Source: Mycobacterium rhizamassiliense (lineage in GTDB: Bacteria; Actinomycetota; Actinomycetes; Mycobacteriales; Mycobacteriaceae). Taken from it: a stretch of DNA of 64,000 nucleotides. Below the pieces are notes generated by a model that was not told the origin of the DNA, searched no databases, and saw only the letters and a program-made list of their open reading frames with translations. The stretch covers positions 248,001-312,000 of the forward strand of contig NZ_LT721901.1 in assembly GCF_900157375.1 (NCBI RefSeq), read 5' to 3'. The position numbers were made by a program, and so were the translations under genes. Each line of letters begins with the position of its first letter. The first letter of the stretch is position 1. This document shows, one piece after another, positions 36,146 to 45,849 of this stretch.

Positions 36146-37069
36146 TCAGCCGGCCGCCACCCAGGATTCGATGATCACGCGCGCGATCGAAATCGACCCG
36201 GGCAGAAGCAGTTTCGACTCCGTCGAGCTGGACCAGTCGCCGGCCTCGAGCGCCACCCGCACCTCGTCACGGGTGAACCAAGCCGCCTCGGCGATCTCGC
36301 CGTCGTTGAACGCGAATTCCTCGGCCGGGTCGGCGACGGCGTGGAAGCCGACCATCAGCGAGCGCGGAAAGGGCCACGGCTGGCTGCCCAGGTAGCGGAC
36401 GTCGCGCACGGTCAGCCCGATCTCCTCGAAAATCTCGCGCGCGACGCAGACTTCGAAAGACTCACCCGCCTCGACGAATCCGGCCAGCAGCGAGAACATC
36501 CGCTCGGGCCACACGGCCTGGCGGGCCAGCACCGCGCGGTCGCCGCCGTCGTGCACCAGGCAGATCACCGCCGGGTCGATGCGCGGGAATTCCTCCTGCC
36601 CGGTGACCGGGTTGACCCGCGCCCAGCCCGCCCTGGCCGATCGCGTCGGGGAGCCGTCGACCGGGCTGAACCGGGCGCTGTCATGCCAATTCAGCAGCGC
36701 GACGGCCGAGGACATCAGCTGGCTGCTGGTGTCGTCGAAGATCGGGCCGAGGCTGCGCAGGTTGACGACCTCGGCGTGCGCGTCGGGATCGTCGGGCGCC
36801 TGCAGCGCCCCCCGGATGGCCCACACGTGCTGCCCGCCCTCGATGCGGCCCAGGAACACCGCGTCTTTCGGGGGCGCGTCGCCCAGCTCGGCCGCGGCGC
36901 CAAGCACAACGCGGCCGCCCGCGACCAGCACCTGGTTGCGCGAATCCACGCGCAGCAGGGCCGCCTCGGCCCAGCCCGCGGTGGCCGCGTCGACGTCGGT
37001 GCGCAACTGGTCGGCGCGGTCGGCGCCGACACGCGAAAGCAGCGGAACACTCCGCAGCTGAAAGTCCAC
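36146..37069 (-). CDS. nudC: NAD+ diphosphatase NudC
   Basis: A 307-residue Nudix hydrolase that splits NAD(H) into NMN(H) and AMP and can remove NAD caps from RNA. The Nudix box is GFVEAGESFEVCVAREIFEEIG, with the catalytic glutamates in REIFEE, and the NudC marker SQPWPFPRS follows. The four-cysteine zinc site of the E. coli enzyme is absent in the segment before the Nudix domain, as in the M. tuberculosis protein. It lies 18 bases after the potassium-channel gene on the same strand. Confidence 0.94.
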   Translation of the reverse strand: MDFQLRSVPLLSRVGADRADQLRTDVDAATAGWAEAALLRVDSRNQVLVAGGRVVLGAAAELGDAPPKDAVFLGRIEGGQHVWAIRGALQAPDDPDAHAEVVNLRSLGPIFDDTSSQLMSSAVALLNWHDSARFSPVDGSPTRSARAGWARVNPVTGQEEFPRIDPAVICLVHDGGDRAVLARQAVWPERMFSLLAGFVEAGESFEVCVAREIFEEIGLTVRDVRYLGSQPWPFPRSLMVGFHAVADPAEEFAFNDGEIAEAAWFTRDEVRVALEAGDWSSSTESKLLLPGSISIARVIIESWVAAG

Positions 37070-37087
37070 GCTGAGCCCCTTCGGCGG

Positions 37088-38161
37088 CTAGTGGCCGGTG
37101 TCTCGGACGTACAGGAGCCGGTCGGCGGCCTCGATGGCGTCGGCCTCGGGTGCGCCGATGCGCAGCAGCCTGCCGTCGCGAACCACACCGAGCACGGTGT
37201 CGCTCAGATGCCGCGGGGAGCCGCCGACTTCGGCCGGCTCGACCTCCCGCTCGGCGATGGCCAGCCCGGCGTCCGGAGTCAGCAAGTCCTCGATCATCTC
37301 GACGACGCTGGGCGTGGTGGTGGCCAGCCCGAGCAGCCGCCCGGCCGTTTCCGAGGAGACCACCACCGAGTCCGCGCCCGATTGCTGCAGCAGGTGTGAG
37401 TTCTCCGCCTCCCGGATCGCGGCCACGATCCGGGCCTTGGGCGCGATCTCGCGCGCCGTCAACGTCACCAGGACGGCGGTGTCGTCTCGGTTGGTGGCGA
37501 CGATGATCGACGACGCGTGCTGGGCGCCGGCCAGCCGCAGCACGTCGGACTTGGTGGCGTCGCCGTGCACGGTGACCAGGCCGGCCGCGCCGGCGTGCTC
37601 GAGGGCGCTGCGGTCGGTGTCGACCACGACGATTTCGCCCTGGGTGGACTCCTCGTCGCTGACCCGGACGGCGACGGCCCGCTTCCCCTTGGTGCCGTAG
37701 CCGATCACAACGGTGTGGTTGCGCACTTTGCTCCTCCAACGCTGAATCTTCCACGCCTGCCGGGACCGCTCGGAGAGCAGCTCGAGCGTCGTGCCTACCA
37801 ACACGATCAAGAACGCGATCCGCAGCGGCGTGAATATCACGGTGTTGACCAGGCGCGCGACCTCGCTGATTGGGGTGATGTCGCCGTAGCCGGTGGTCGA
37901 CAGCGACACCGCCGCGAAGTACAGGCAGTCCAGGAACGTCAGCGGCGCAGCGCGCACGTCGCGATAGCCGTCGCGGTCCAGGTAGACCACCAGCGCGGCG
38001 CCGACCAGCAGCACCAGCGCGATGGCCAGCCGGCGGGCGATGACGCGGCCGGGTCCGGTTTGGTCTTCGGGGATGCGCAGCACGCCGACCAGCAGGTGGC
38101 CTGGCTGCGCGGTCAGCCGCTCGTCGAAACCCTTGAGTCGCCGCAACCTACCCTTGGGCAC
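37088..38161 (-). CDS. Two-helix potassium channel with RCK domain (Rv3200c-like)
   Basis: A 357-residue ion channel from GTG 38161. Two membrane helices (~45-62 and ~107-127) flank the pore with the selectivity filter STTGYGDITP. The cytoplasmic part is a TrkA-N/RCK domain with VVIGYGTKGKRAV as nucleotide-binding loop, then a TrkA-C domain (~270-355). It should form a tetrameric K+ channel gated by a bound ligand. It sits between adnB and nudC in one direction; the gap to adnB is 67 bases. Confidence 0.93.
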   Translation of the reverse strand: MPKGRLRRLKGFDERLTAQPGHLLVGVLRIPEDQTGPGRVIARRLAIALVLLVGAALVVYLDRDGYRDVRAAPLTFLDCLYFAAVSLSTTGYGDITPISEVARLVNTVIFTPLRIAFLIVLVGTTLELLSERSRQAWKIQRWRSKVRNHTVVIGYGTKGKRAVAVRVSDEESTQGEIVVVDTDRSALEHAGAAGLVTVHGDATKSDVLRLAGAQHASSIIVATNRDDTAVLVTLTAREIAPKARIVAAIREAENSHLLQQSGADSVVVSSETAGRLLGLATTTPSVVEMIEDLLTPDAGLAIAEREVEPAEVGGSPRHLSDTVLGVVRDGRLLRIGAPEADAIEAADRLLYVRDTGH

Positions 38162-38228
38162 AATGGCCCGTCATCGGCTCGCCCCACACATCTGTCACAT
38201 GTAACCACGACGAACGGCGCCAGGCGCA

Positions 38229-41200
38229 TCAGACGGCGACATCGTGGGCATCGGTGGACGGCACCAACAGCGCGGCCAGCTCGGTGGCGTCGGGCAGCTC
38301 GGCGGGGGTGACCGTGGTCTGCGTGCGGACGTAGTGGAACGCGGTGCGCACCGACGACTCCGGGCAGCCGGACAGCGCGGCCCACGCCATCCGGTAGACG
38401 GCGAGCTGGACGGCGGCGTGCCGCATGGCTTCCGGCCCGCGCGGCGGTTCACCGGTCTTCCAGTCCACCACGGTGGCTCCCCCGTCGGGGTCGGCGAACA
38501 CCGCGTCGATGCGGCCCCGCACCACCGTGTCGCCGATCGGCATCTCGAAGGGCACCTCGACGGCGACCGGGGTGCGCGCCGCCCACCGCGACGTGGCGAA
38601 CGCCTCCTGCAGCGCGGCCAGTTCCCGGGTGTCGCCGACATCGGAGTCGACCGCGCCCGGCAGGTCGCTGAGGTCGAACAGCCACTCGGTTCCGTAGAAC
38701 TGCTGGACCCAGGCGTGAAAGGCGTTGCCCAGTAACGCATGTTGGTCCGGCCGCGCCGGCACCCGGTGGGTGAGCCGCTGCGCGGCGCCAGCCGGGTCGC
38801 GCGCCAGGTCGACCAGGCCGCTGACCGACACCTGGCTGGGCAGAACGACTGCGGCCGGCGCGGCGCTGCGGGCCCGCTCGGCCAGCAGGGCATCGACGTC
38901 GGCGGCCCAGCCCTCGACGTCTGGGCCAACCTCGGCGGGCTCGGCCGCCATGGCCCGGGCCACCAGCGCCGCCCCCCGTTCGACGTCGTTGCGGCGCGAC
39001 GCCAGCGGGTCGGCCGGCCATACCGCCTCGACGACGTTGTCGCGCAGCGGGTTTCGCTCGCCATCGGCAGGCGCCGGTGCCCACTCCTCCACCACGCCGC
39101 AGGGATCACCGGCCGCGGTCGACCGGTCGATGACATCCTTGAGCTCGCACAGGAAGTCGGACGGGCCGCGCGGCTTCACCCCGGCGGGACCCCAGTGATG
39201 CCCGGATACCAGCAGCGTGTCCTCGGCGCGGGTGATCCCCACGTACAGCAGCCGGCGTTCCTCGTCGACGCGGCGCTGATCGAGCTGGCGGCGATGCTCG
39301 GAAATCTTATCCGACAACTGCTTTCGATTGGTCACGTCCGAGGTGTCGAGGACGGGTATGCCCAGCGAGCCCGCCGACGAGCGGTCGCCGCGCAGCAGCG
39401 GCGGCAGCTCGGCGGCATCGGTGAGCCAGCTGCTGCGCGAGGCGGTGGACGGAAACGTGCCGCCCGACAGGTGGGCCACCGCGACCACCTGCCACTCCAG
39501 GCCCTTCGCGGAATGCACGGTCAACACCTGCACCCGATCCCGCGCGACCGTCAACGAGGCCGGGGCCAGGCCGTTTTCGACGACCTCGGCCGCGTCGAGG
39601 TAGGCCAGCAGGCCCAGCACCGACGCGGCCGCGGACGCATCCATCGCGCCGGACGCGGCGGTCGTTCGCTCGGCGTAACCGGCGACCACGTCGGCAAACG
39701 CGTCGAGGTGTTCGGCGCCGGTCCAGCCGCCGGAGGCCCCCGCCGCGGCGCGGGCCTCGCAGTCGACACCCAACACGCGGCGCACCTCGGCGACCAGGTC
39801 GGGCAGCGAGTGCCCGAGGTGGGCCCGCAGGGCGCCGACCTCAGTGGCCAGCGCGGTGATACGCGCATGTCCCGCAGCCGAATACGACCCGGCGGGCCCG
39901 GGGTCGCTGAGCGCGTCGGCCAGGCACGCGCCGTCGGCCTCCAGGCTGGACGGGCGGGCGGCCAGCGCGATCGCCTCGGGCGAGGGCGTGTCGTCGCCGC
40001 GGCGGGGCCCGGCCAGTGCCGACGCGCGCCGCCACAGGGCGGCGACGTCGTGGCCGCCGAGCCGCCAGCGCGGGCCGGTCAGCACCCGCATCGCCGCCGC
40101 CCCGGCCGTCGGGTCGGCCACCAGCCGCAGCATGGCGACGATGTCGGCGACCTCGGGAATGGACAGCAGGCCGGCCAGCCCGACGACCTCGACCGGGACG
40201 CCGCGCGCACGAAGCGCATCGGCGATGGGCGCGGCATCGGCGTTGCGGCGCACCAGGACCGCGGCGGTGGGCGGGCTGACGCCCTGCGCGCCGGCCCGCT
40301 GATAGTGCTCCTGCAGGTGGTCCGCGATCCACTCCCGCTCGGCGCGCGCGTCGGGAAGCAGGGCGGCGCGGACGGTGCCGGGCGGGGCGTCCGGGCGGGG
40401 GCGCAACGCGTGCACCGCGACGGATCGTCGCCGCGCCTCGGCGGAGATGGCGTTGGCGACCTGCAGCGTGCGCGGCGGGTTGCGCCAGCTGGTCCGCAGC
40501 TCCAGGACGGGCGCGGGGGTGCCGTCGGAGCGGGGGAAGTCGGTGGTGAACCGCGGCAGGTTGGTCGCCGAGGCGCCGCGCCAGCCGTAGATCGACTGAA
40601 TCGGATCGCCGACGGCCGTCAGCGCCAGCCCGTCGTCGACACCGCCGCCGAACAGCGACGACAGCGCGACGCGCTGGGCGTGCCCGGTGTCCTGGTACTC
40701 GTCGAGCAGCACCACCCGGTAGCGGCTCCGCAGGTCCTCACCCACCTGCGGGAAACTCATCGCAAGCCGTGCGGCCGAAGCCATTTGGATGCCGAAGTCC
40801 ATGACCTTGGCCTCGCGCATCCGCCCGCTGAGCGTATCGAGCAGCGGCACCAGCTCGGTCCGCTCGGTCTGCGTGGCCAGCAGCCGCTGCAGCCATTGGC
40901 TGGGGCCGCGGTCGCGCTGATGGGGACCCGCGGGCAGGGTGTGAACCAGCCGCTCCAGCTCCACGTGGGTGTCGTGGAGCTGGCGCGTGTCCACCAGGTG
41001 CTCGGCGAGCTGGCCCCACAGCCGCAGCAGCATCGAGGTGACCGCGGCCGGGGTTTTGTCGATGTCCAGCCGCCCGTCGTACCGGTTGACCACGTCAAAG
41101 GCCAACTGCCACAACTCCGTTTCGCTGAGCAGCCGGGTGTCGGGTTCGATCGGCAGCAGCAGCCCGTAGTCGCGCAGCAGCGAGCCGGCGAAGGCGTGGT

Positions 41201-41540
41201 AGGTGCTGACCACCGGGGCGCCCGCGGGTTCGGGCGCGACCGCGCCGCCCGCCCCCAGGCCGATGCCCGCCAACCGGGCCAGCCGGGACCGGACCCGGCG
41301 CAGCAGCTGGCCGGCGGCCTTGCGGGTGAACGTCAATCCCAGCACCTGCCCGGGCTCGGCGTAACCGTTGGCAACCAGCCACACCACCCGCGCGGCCATC
41401 GTCTCGGTCTTGCCGGCGCCCGCCCCGGCGATCACGACCAGCGGCCCCGGGGGCGCGGCGATGACGTCGGCCTGCTCCGAAGTAGGTGGGAAAAGGCCGA
41501 GCGCGCTTGCCAATTCGGTGGGGGTGTAGCGCGGGGTCAT
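38229..41540 (-). CDS. adnB: AdnB subunit of the AdnAB helicase-nuclease
   Basis: About 1103 residues from ATG 41540, which overlaps the adnA stop as ATGA. The SF1A motor is complete: Walker A GAGAGKTETM, LLDEYQD, GDPIQSIYGWRGA and YVGITRAEDT. The C-terminal RecB-type nuclease has GGATVVDWKTGEPPRG with its Asp and Lys. AdnAB resects double-strand breaks in mycobacteria; AdnB is the lead motor with a second nuclease. Length and order agree with Rv3201c. Confidence 0.95.
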   Translation of the reverse strand: MTPRYTPTELASALGLFPPTSEQADVIAAPPGPLVVIAGAGAGKTETMAARVVWLVANGYAEPGQVLGLTFTRKAAGQLLRRVRSRLARLAGIGLGAGGAVAPEPAGAPVVSTYHAFAGSLLRDYGLLLPIEPDTRLLSETELWQLAFDVVNRYDGRLDIDKTPAAVTSMLLRLWGQLAEHLVDTRQLHDTHVELERLVHTLPAGPHQRDRGPSQWLQRLLATQTERTELVPLLDTLSGRMREAKVMDFGIQMASAARLAMSFPQVGEDLRSRYRVVLLDEYQDTGHAQRVALSSLFGGGVDDGLALTAVGDPIQSIYGWRGASATNLPRFTTDFPRSDGTPAPVLELRTSWRNPPRTLQVANAISAEARRRSVAVHALRPRPDAPPGTVRAALLPDARAEREWIADHLQEHYQRAGAQGVSPPTAAVLVRRNADAAPIADALRARGVPVEVVGLAGLLSIPEVADIVAMLRLVADPTAGAAAMRVLTGPRWRLGGHDVAALWRRASALAGPRRGDDTPSPEAIALAARPSSLEADGACLADALSDPGPAGSYSAAGHARITALATEVGALRAHLGHSLPDLVAEVRRVLGVDCEARAAAGASGGWTGAEHLDAFADVVAGYAERTTAASGAMDASAAASVLGLLAYLDAAEVVENGLAPASLTVARDRVQVLTVHSAKGLEWQVVAVAHLSGGTFPSTASRSSWLTDAAELPPLLRGDRSSAGSLGIPVLDTSDVTNRKQLSDKISEHRRQLDQRRVDEERRLLYVGITRAEDTLLVSGHHWGPAGVKPRGPSDFLCELKDVIDRSTAAGDPCGVVEEWAPAPADGERNPLRDNVVEAVWPADPLASRRNDVERGAALVARAMAAEPAEVGPDVEGWAADVDALLAERARSAAPAAVVLPSQVSVSGLVDLARDPAGAAQRLTHRVPARPDQHALLGNAFHAWVQQFYGTEWLFDLSDLPGAVDSDVGDTRELAALQEAFATSRWAARTPVAVEVPFEMPIGDTVVRGRIDAVFADPDGGATVVDWKTGEPPRGPEAMRHAAVQLAVYRMAWAALSGCPESSVRTAFHYVRTQTTVTPAELPDATELAALLVPSTDAHDVAV

Positions 41541-44500
41541 CGCGCCGCCCCATCGGCATGGGCCGGGCAGCTCGGCCGTATCGGGCAGTGCGTGCAGCCG
41601 TCGTTGCGGCGGGCGACGAACTGCGGCCCGGTCGTGGCGTCGGCAGCCCGCCGGACGATCTCGCGCCATTCGTCACGGGCCGCCGGCGTCATCGGGTCCT
41701 GCTCGCGTTCGGTGACGCCCGACGCGCCGGACTTGCCGACGTAGACCAGCCGCGCACCGCCGGGCTCCGCGCCGTCGGAGGCGGGAATCATGCCCTCGGC
41801 CACCGCCAGCTGATACATCGCCAGCTGCGCGTGCTGCTGGGCGTCGTCCTTGCTGACCGGGGTCTTGCCGGTCTTGATGTCGACGATCACCAGCCGGCCC
41901 GCCGCATCGCGTTCCAGCCGGTCGACCCGGCCGCGCAGCCGGACGTCGCCGCCGTCGTCGCGCGGCGTGCCGAGCACCCCGTCGACGTCGACTTCCACTC
42001 CGACCTCGCGGAGTTCACCGCGCGTCTGCGCGCGCCACTCGACGAACGCCCGGACCATGGCGCGGTGTCGGTCACGCTCGTTCTCCGCGTGCCAGCGCGC
42101 GTCGAAGGGCAGGTGCTGCCAGGCGCGGTCCAGTTCGGCGAGCAGCTGGTCCTCGCTCCTGCCCGGTTCGGCGATCAGCGCGTGCAGCACCGAGCCCAGC
42201 GTCGACCGCAGCTCGCGCGGGTTGGTGCCGCCGTGGCGCTCGACCAGCCAGCGCAGCGGGCAGTCGTGGAGGGTCTGCAGCGTCGACGGTGTCAGGGTGA
42301 CCGGGTGATCGCCGCCGCAGAGCGGCTCGCTGGTGCTGACCGGAGTCAGGCCGTGCCACCCGCCGGGGTCGGCGCCGGGCACACCCGCCTGCGCCAGCCG
42401 GGCCAATTGTGTTGCCGCGCAACGGCGCGACTCGTCGTCGACGGCGCCATCGGCGGCGCACACGACACCGCGCAGCCGGCCGACCAGCGACGTGTACGAC
42501 AGCACCCGCGGTGCCGAAACAGGCTGCGCCACTTCGTCTTCCGGATCGGCATTGGCCCACCCGGCGATCTCGTCAAGGAACGGCGAGGGCAGGGCGGCCT
42601 CTTGGCCCGGGCCGTCGGTGTCGCTGTCGATCGCGGTCACCAGCAACCGGCGCCGGGCCCGGCCCATGGCCGCGACCAGCAGCCTGCGCTCCTCGGCCAG
42701 CAGCGGCGCACGCACCGACGCGTCCTTGCCCACCCCGTCCAGCACGTCGAGCAGTCGCTGGGTGCCCAGCACACCGCCGCGCGGAATCGTGTTGGGCCAC
42801 AGCCCTTCCTGCAGGCCGGCGACGACCACCAGATCCCATTCGTGTCCCAGCGCGGCATGGGCGGACAGCACCCTGACCTGTTCTGCCGCCGCCGGTCCGG
42901 TGTTGACGCCCGGCAGCTGCAGGGCGGCGACGTGCTCGACGAGCCCGCGCAGCGACGCGCCCGGCGTGCGGGACACGTAATCGTCGGTGACGTCGAACAA
43001 CGCCGTGACCGCGGCGAGGTCGCGGCCCGCCTGGGAGCCCGCGGGGCCGCCGCGCTCGATCGCGGCCAGCCAGCGGCGCTGCAGGCCGGACCGCTGCCAT
43101 GCCGCCCACAGGGTGTACCGCGCGTCCTGCCCCTCGGCGTGGCAGCGCGCGGCGGCGCTCAGCACCGCGCGCACCCGCTGCAGCGGGCGGGACAGCGCGC
43201 CCGGCGCCCCGGCGCCGGGGGCGACCGCGGCCGCCAGCACGTCGCCGAAATCGCCTGGCGCGTCGTCTGTCCTGGCGCGCAGCAGCGCCCGGCGCAGCTG
43301 CCGCAGCGACACCGGGTCCAGGCGGCCGATGGGCCCGGTCAGCAGCGCCAGCGCCTGGTCGCCATCGAGACTCCCGGCCGTCGCCGTCAGCACGGTCAGC
43401 AGCGCCCGCGCCGCGGGCTCCTCGACCAGCGGCCCGCTGGCGGTGGGCGCGGCCACCGGGACCCCCGCGGCGGCCAACACCCGCGGCAACCGCGCGCCCG
43501 CCCGCGGCACCGACCGGACGATGACCGCCATCTGCGACCACGGCACGCCGTCGATCAGGTGCGCACGGCGCAGGGTGTCGGCGATCAGCGCGGCCTCCGC
43601 GTGCGCCGACGCGGCCACCCGGACCGTGACGGATCCGTCCTCAGCGCCGGTGCCCTCGATCCGCCGGCCCACGCTGCCGCCGGGCAGCCGGCCCGCGATG
43701 CCACTGACGGCCCGCGCGACCGCGGGCGCGCAGCGATGCGACCGCGTCAGCGTCACCTCGAGCGACTCGCCGTCGAGCAGCCCGGCGGGCTCGCCGCCGC
43801 GGAAACCGAACACGGCCTGGTTGGGATCACCGGCAACCAGCGCGAGTTCGGCGCCCGCGGCCAGCGCCCGGACCAGGCGGGCGGCCTGCGGGTCGAGCTG
43901 CTGGGCGTCGTCGATCAGCAACACCCGGACCCGGGCGCGCTCGGCGGCCAGCAGCTCGGGATCGGCCGCGAACGCCTCCAGGGCCGCACCCACCAACTCG
44001 GCCGCGCCCAACGCCGGCGTCGTCGCCGTCGGCGCCGCGGTGCCGACGGCCGCGCGCAGCAGCATCACCTGCTCGTACTGCCGGGCGAATTGGCCGGCGG
44101 CCGTCCACTCCGGCTGCCGGGACCGGCGCCCCAGCCGTTCCAGCTCCGGTGCATCCACCCCGCGTTCGGCGCAGCGCGCCAACAGGTTTCGTAGCTCGGT
44201 GGCGAACCCCGCGGTGGTCAGGGCCGGCCACAGGTGCCGCGGCCACGCGACGGCCGCATCCGGCCCGTCCTCGAGATCGCCTGCCAGCAGTTCGCGGATG
44301 ATGGCGTCCTGCTCGGCGCTGGTGACCAGCCGCGGCGGCGCGTCGCCGGCGCGCTCGGCGGCACGCCGCAACACCGCGTACGCGTAGCTGTGCACGGTGC
44401 GCACCAGCGGCTCGGAGATCGCGGCCACCGACGGGCCGCCCGGCTGTGAGCCCAGCAACGCCGTCGTCAGCGCGCTGCGCGCCGCCGTCGGGATCCGGCC

Positions 44501-44674
44501 CGATCCGGTAAGCAGCAGAACCGATTTCGGGTCGATGCCGCCACCGATCGCGGCGAGGGCGGCATCGACCAGCAGGCTGCTCTTGCCGGTGCCCGGACCG
44601 CCCAGGATGCGCACCAGGCCGCGTGCACCCGGCTCCAAGACCGCCTGCGCCTCGGCACCCCACGTGTACGACAT
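41537..44674 (-). CDS. adnA: AdnA subunit of the AdnAB helicase-nuclease
   Basis: A 1045-residue partner of AdnB. The motor domain has Walker A GGPGTGKSSLL and a diverged Walker B (LLIDDAQQLD). The C-terminal nuclease contains LVIVDIKTGKTPVSKDDAQ, and the cysteines of an iron-sulphur-type clasp are in HDCPLRW and CTHCPIRPSC. M. tuberculosis Rv3202c is the counterpart. The stop overlaps the adnB start by 4 bases, so the subunits are made together. Confidence 0.95.
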   Translation of the reverse strand: MSYTWGAEAQAVLEPGARGLVRILGGPGTGKSSLLVDAALAAIGGGIDPKSVLLLTGSGRIPTAARSALTTALLGSQPGGPSVAAISEPLVRTVHSYAYAVLRRAAERAGDAPPRLVTSAEQDAIIRELLAGDLEDGPDAAVAWPRHLWPALTTAGFATELRNLLARCAERGVDAPELERLGRRSRQPEWTAAGQFARQYEQVMLLRAAVGTAAPTATTPALGAAELVGAALEAFAADPELLAAERARVRVLLIDDAQQLDPQAARLVRALAAGAELALVAGDPNQAVFGFRGGEPAGLLDGESLEVTLTRSHRCAPAVARAVSGIAGRLPGGSVGRRIEGTGAEDGSVTVRVAASAHAEAALIADTLRRAHLIDGVPWSQMAVIVRSVPRAGARLPRVLAAAGVPVAAPTASGPLVEEPAARALLTVLTATAGSLDGDQALALLTGPIGRLDPVSLRQLRRALLRARTDDAPGDFGDVLAAAVAPGAGAPGALSRPLQRVRAVLSAAARCHAEGQDARYTLWAAWQRSGLQRRWLAAIERGGPAGSQAGRDLAAVTALFDVTDDYVSRTPGASLRGLVEHVAALQLPGVNTGPAAAEQVRVLSAHAALGHEWDLVVVAGLQEGLWPNTIPRGGVLGTQRLLDVLDGVGKDASVRAPLLAEERRLLVAAMGRARRRLLVTAIDSDTDGPGQEAALPSPFLDEIAGWANADPEDEVAQPVSAPRVLSYTSLVGRLRGVVCAADGAVDDESRRCAATQLARLAQAGVPGADPGGWHGLTPVSTSEPLCGGDHPVTLTPSTLQTLHDCPLRWLVERHGGTNPRELRSTLGSVLHALIAEPGRSEDQLLAELDRAWQHLPFDARWHAENERDRHRAMVRAFVEWRAQTRGELREVGVEVDVDGVLGTPRDDGGDVRLRGRVDRLERDAAGRLVIVDIKTGKTPVSKDDAQQHAQLAMYQLAVAEGMIPASDGAEPGGARLVYVGKSGASGVTEREQDPMTPAARDEWREIVRRAADATTGPQFVARRNDGCTHCPIRPSCPAHADGAAR

Positions 44675-44750
44675 GAGGGCATGACATCACGAGGGTCCGA
44701 CAAGTTTGGTGCAGCCGCAGGCCGGCATCGGAACCTGGCATCATCGACGC

Positions 44751-45536
44751 GTGAGCCCCGACCTTCACGTGCACCGCTTCGGTCCGCCCGGCCCGGTGCG
44801 GATGCTCGCCCTGCACGGTTTGACCGGCCACGGGCAGCGCTGGCAGCAGCTTGCCGACTACCTGCCCGAAATCGCCATCGCCGCACCCGATCTCATCGGC
44901 CACGGGCGGTCGTCGTGGGCCGCGCCGTGGAGCATCGACGCGAACGTCGCGGCGCTGAGCGCGCTGCTGGACGCCGATGCGGGCGGCCCGGTGCTGGTTG
45001 TCGGGCATTCGTTCGGTGGCGGGCTGGCCATGCATCTGGCCGCGGCCCGGCCCGACCGGGTGGCGGCCCTGCTGCTGCTCGACCCCGCGGTCGGCCTGGA
45101 CGGCGGCTGGATGCGCGAGATCGCCGAGGCGATGTTCTCCTCCCCCGACTATCCGGATCCCGCCGAGGCGCGGGCGGAGAAGGCCAACGGCTCCTGGGCC
45201 GACGTGGATTCCGCGGTGCTCGACTCCGAGCTCGACGAGCACCTGGTCGAGCTGCCCGGCGGGCGGTACGGCTGGCGGGTCAGCGTGCCGGCGATGATGT
45301 CCTACTGGAGCGAGCTGGCCCGCGACCTCGTGCTGCCCCCGCCCGGCATGCCGACCACGCTGGTGCGCGCGGCGTGGACATCGCCGCCGTATGTCGGCGA
45401 CGAACTCGTGGCGGGGCTGCGGCAACGCTCGGGATCCGAGTTCGAATTCCTGACGTTCGAGTGCAACCACATGGTGCCCGCCGCGATGCCCACCGAGGTC
45501 GCCGCGCTGGCGCGCAAGCTGCTGGCGGCCGGTTGA
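44751..45536 (+). CDS. lipV: Alpha/beta hydrolase LipV
   Basis: A 261-residue esterase/lipase from GTG 44751, whose N-terminus VSPDLHVHRFG fits relatives. The nucleophile Ser is in VVGHSFGGGLA, the oxyanion loop is LHGLTGHGQRW, and ECNHMVP near the end holds the catalytic His. No signal peptide is seen, so it acts in the cytosol. It matches Rv3203. One base separates its stop from the alkyltransferase-like gene, so the two form an operon. Confidence 0.9.
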   Translation: MSPDLHVHRFGPPGPVRMLALHGLTGHGQRWQQLADYLPEIAIAAPDLIGHGRSSWAAPWSIDANVAALSALLDADAGGPVLVVGHSFGGGLAMHLAAARPDRVAALLLLDPAVGLDGGWMREIAEAMFSSPDYPDPAEARAEKANGSWADVDSAVLDSELDEHLVELPGGRYGWRVSVPAMMSYWSELARDLVLPPPGMPTTLVRAAWTSPPYVGDELVAGLRQRSGSEFEFLTFECNHMVPAAMPTEVAALARKLLAAG

Positions 45537-45537
45537 C

Positions 45538-45843
45538 ATGGCGCCGGTGACCGACGAGCAGGTCGAGCGGGTGCGCGCGCTGGTGGCGGCCATACCGTCG
45601 GGCCGCGTCGCGACCTACGGCGACATCGCCTCTGTCGCAGGGCTTTCCAGCCCGCGGATCGTCGGCTGGATCATGCGCACCGACTCGTCCGACCTGCCCT
45701 GGCACCGGGTGATCACGGCATCGGGGCGCCCGGCCCACCATCTGACCACCCGGCAGCTGGAACTGCTGCGCGCCGAGGGGGTGCTGGCGAACGACGGCCG
45801 GATCGCGCTCAGCGAGGTTCGCTACGAGTTTCCGGACGCTTAA
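45538..45843 (+). CDS. Alkyltransferase-like protein (MGMT family)
   Basis: A 101-residue protein with the DNA-binding domain of O6-alkylguanine transferase. The usual PCHR active site reads LPWHRV here, with Trp55 in place of the acceptor Cys, which defines the alkyltransferase-like (ATL) class. ATLs bind O6-alkylguanine and hand the lesion to nucleotide excision repair instead of removing the alkyl group. The Arg finger segment is SSPRIVGW. It corresponds to Rv3204 and follows lipV by one base. Confidence 0.92.
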   Translation: MAPVTDEQVERVRALVAAIPSGRVATYGDIASVAGLSSPRIVGWIMRTDSSDLPWHRVITASGRPAHHLTTRQLELLRAEGVLANDGRIALSEVRYEFPDA

Positions 45844-45849
45844 AGGCGT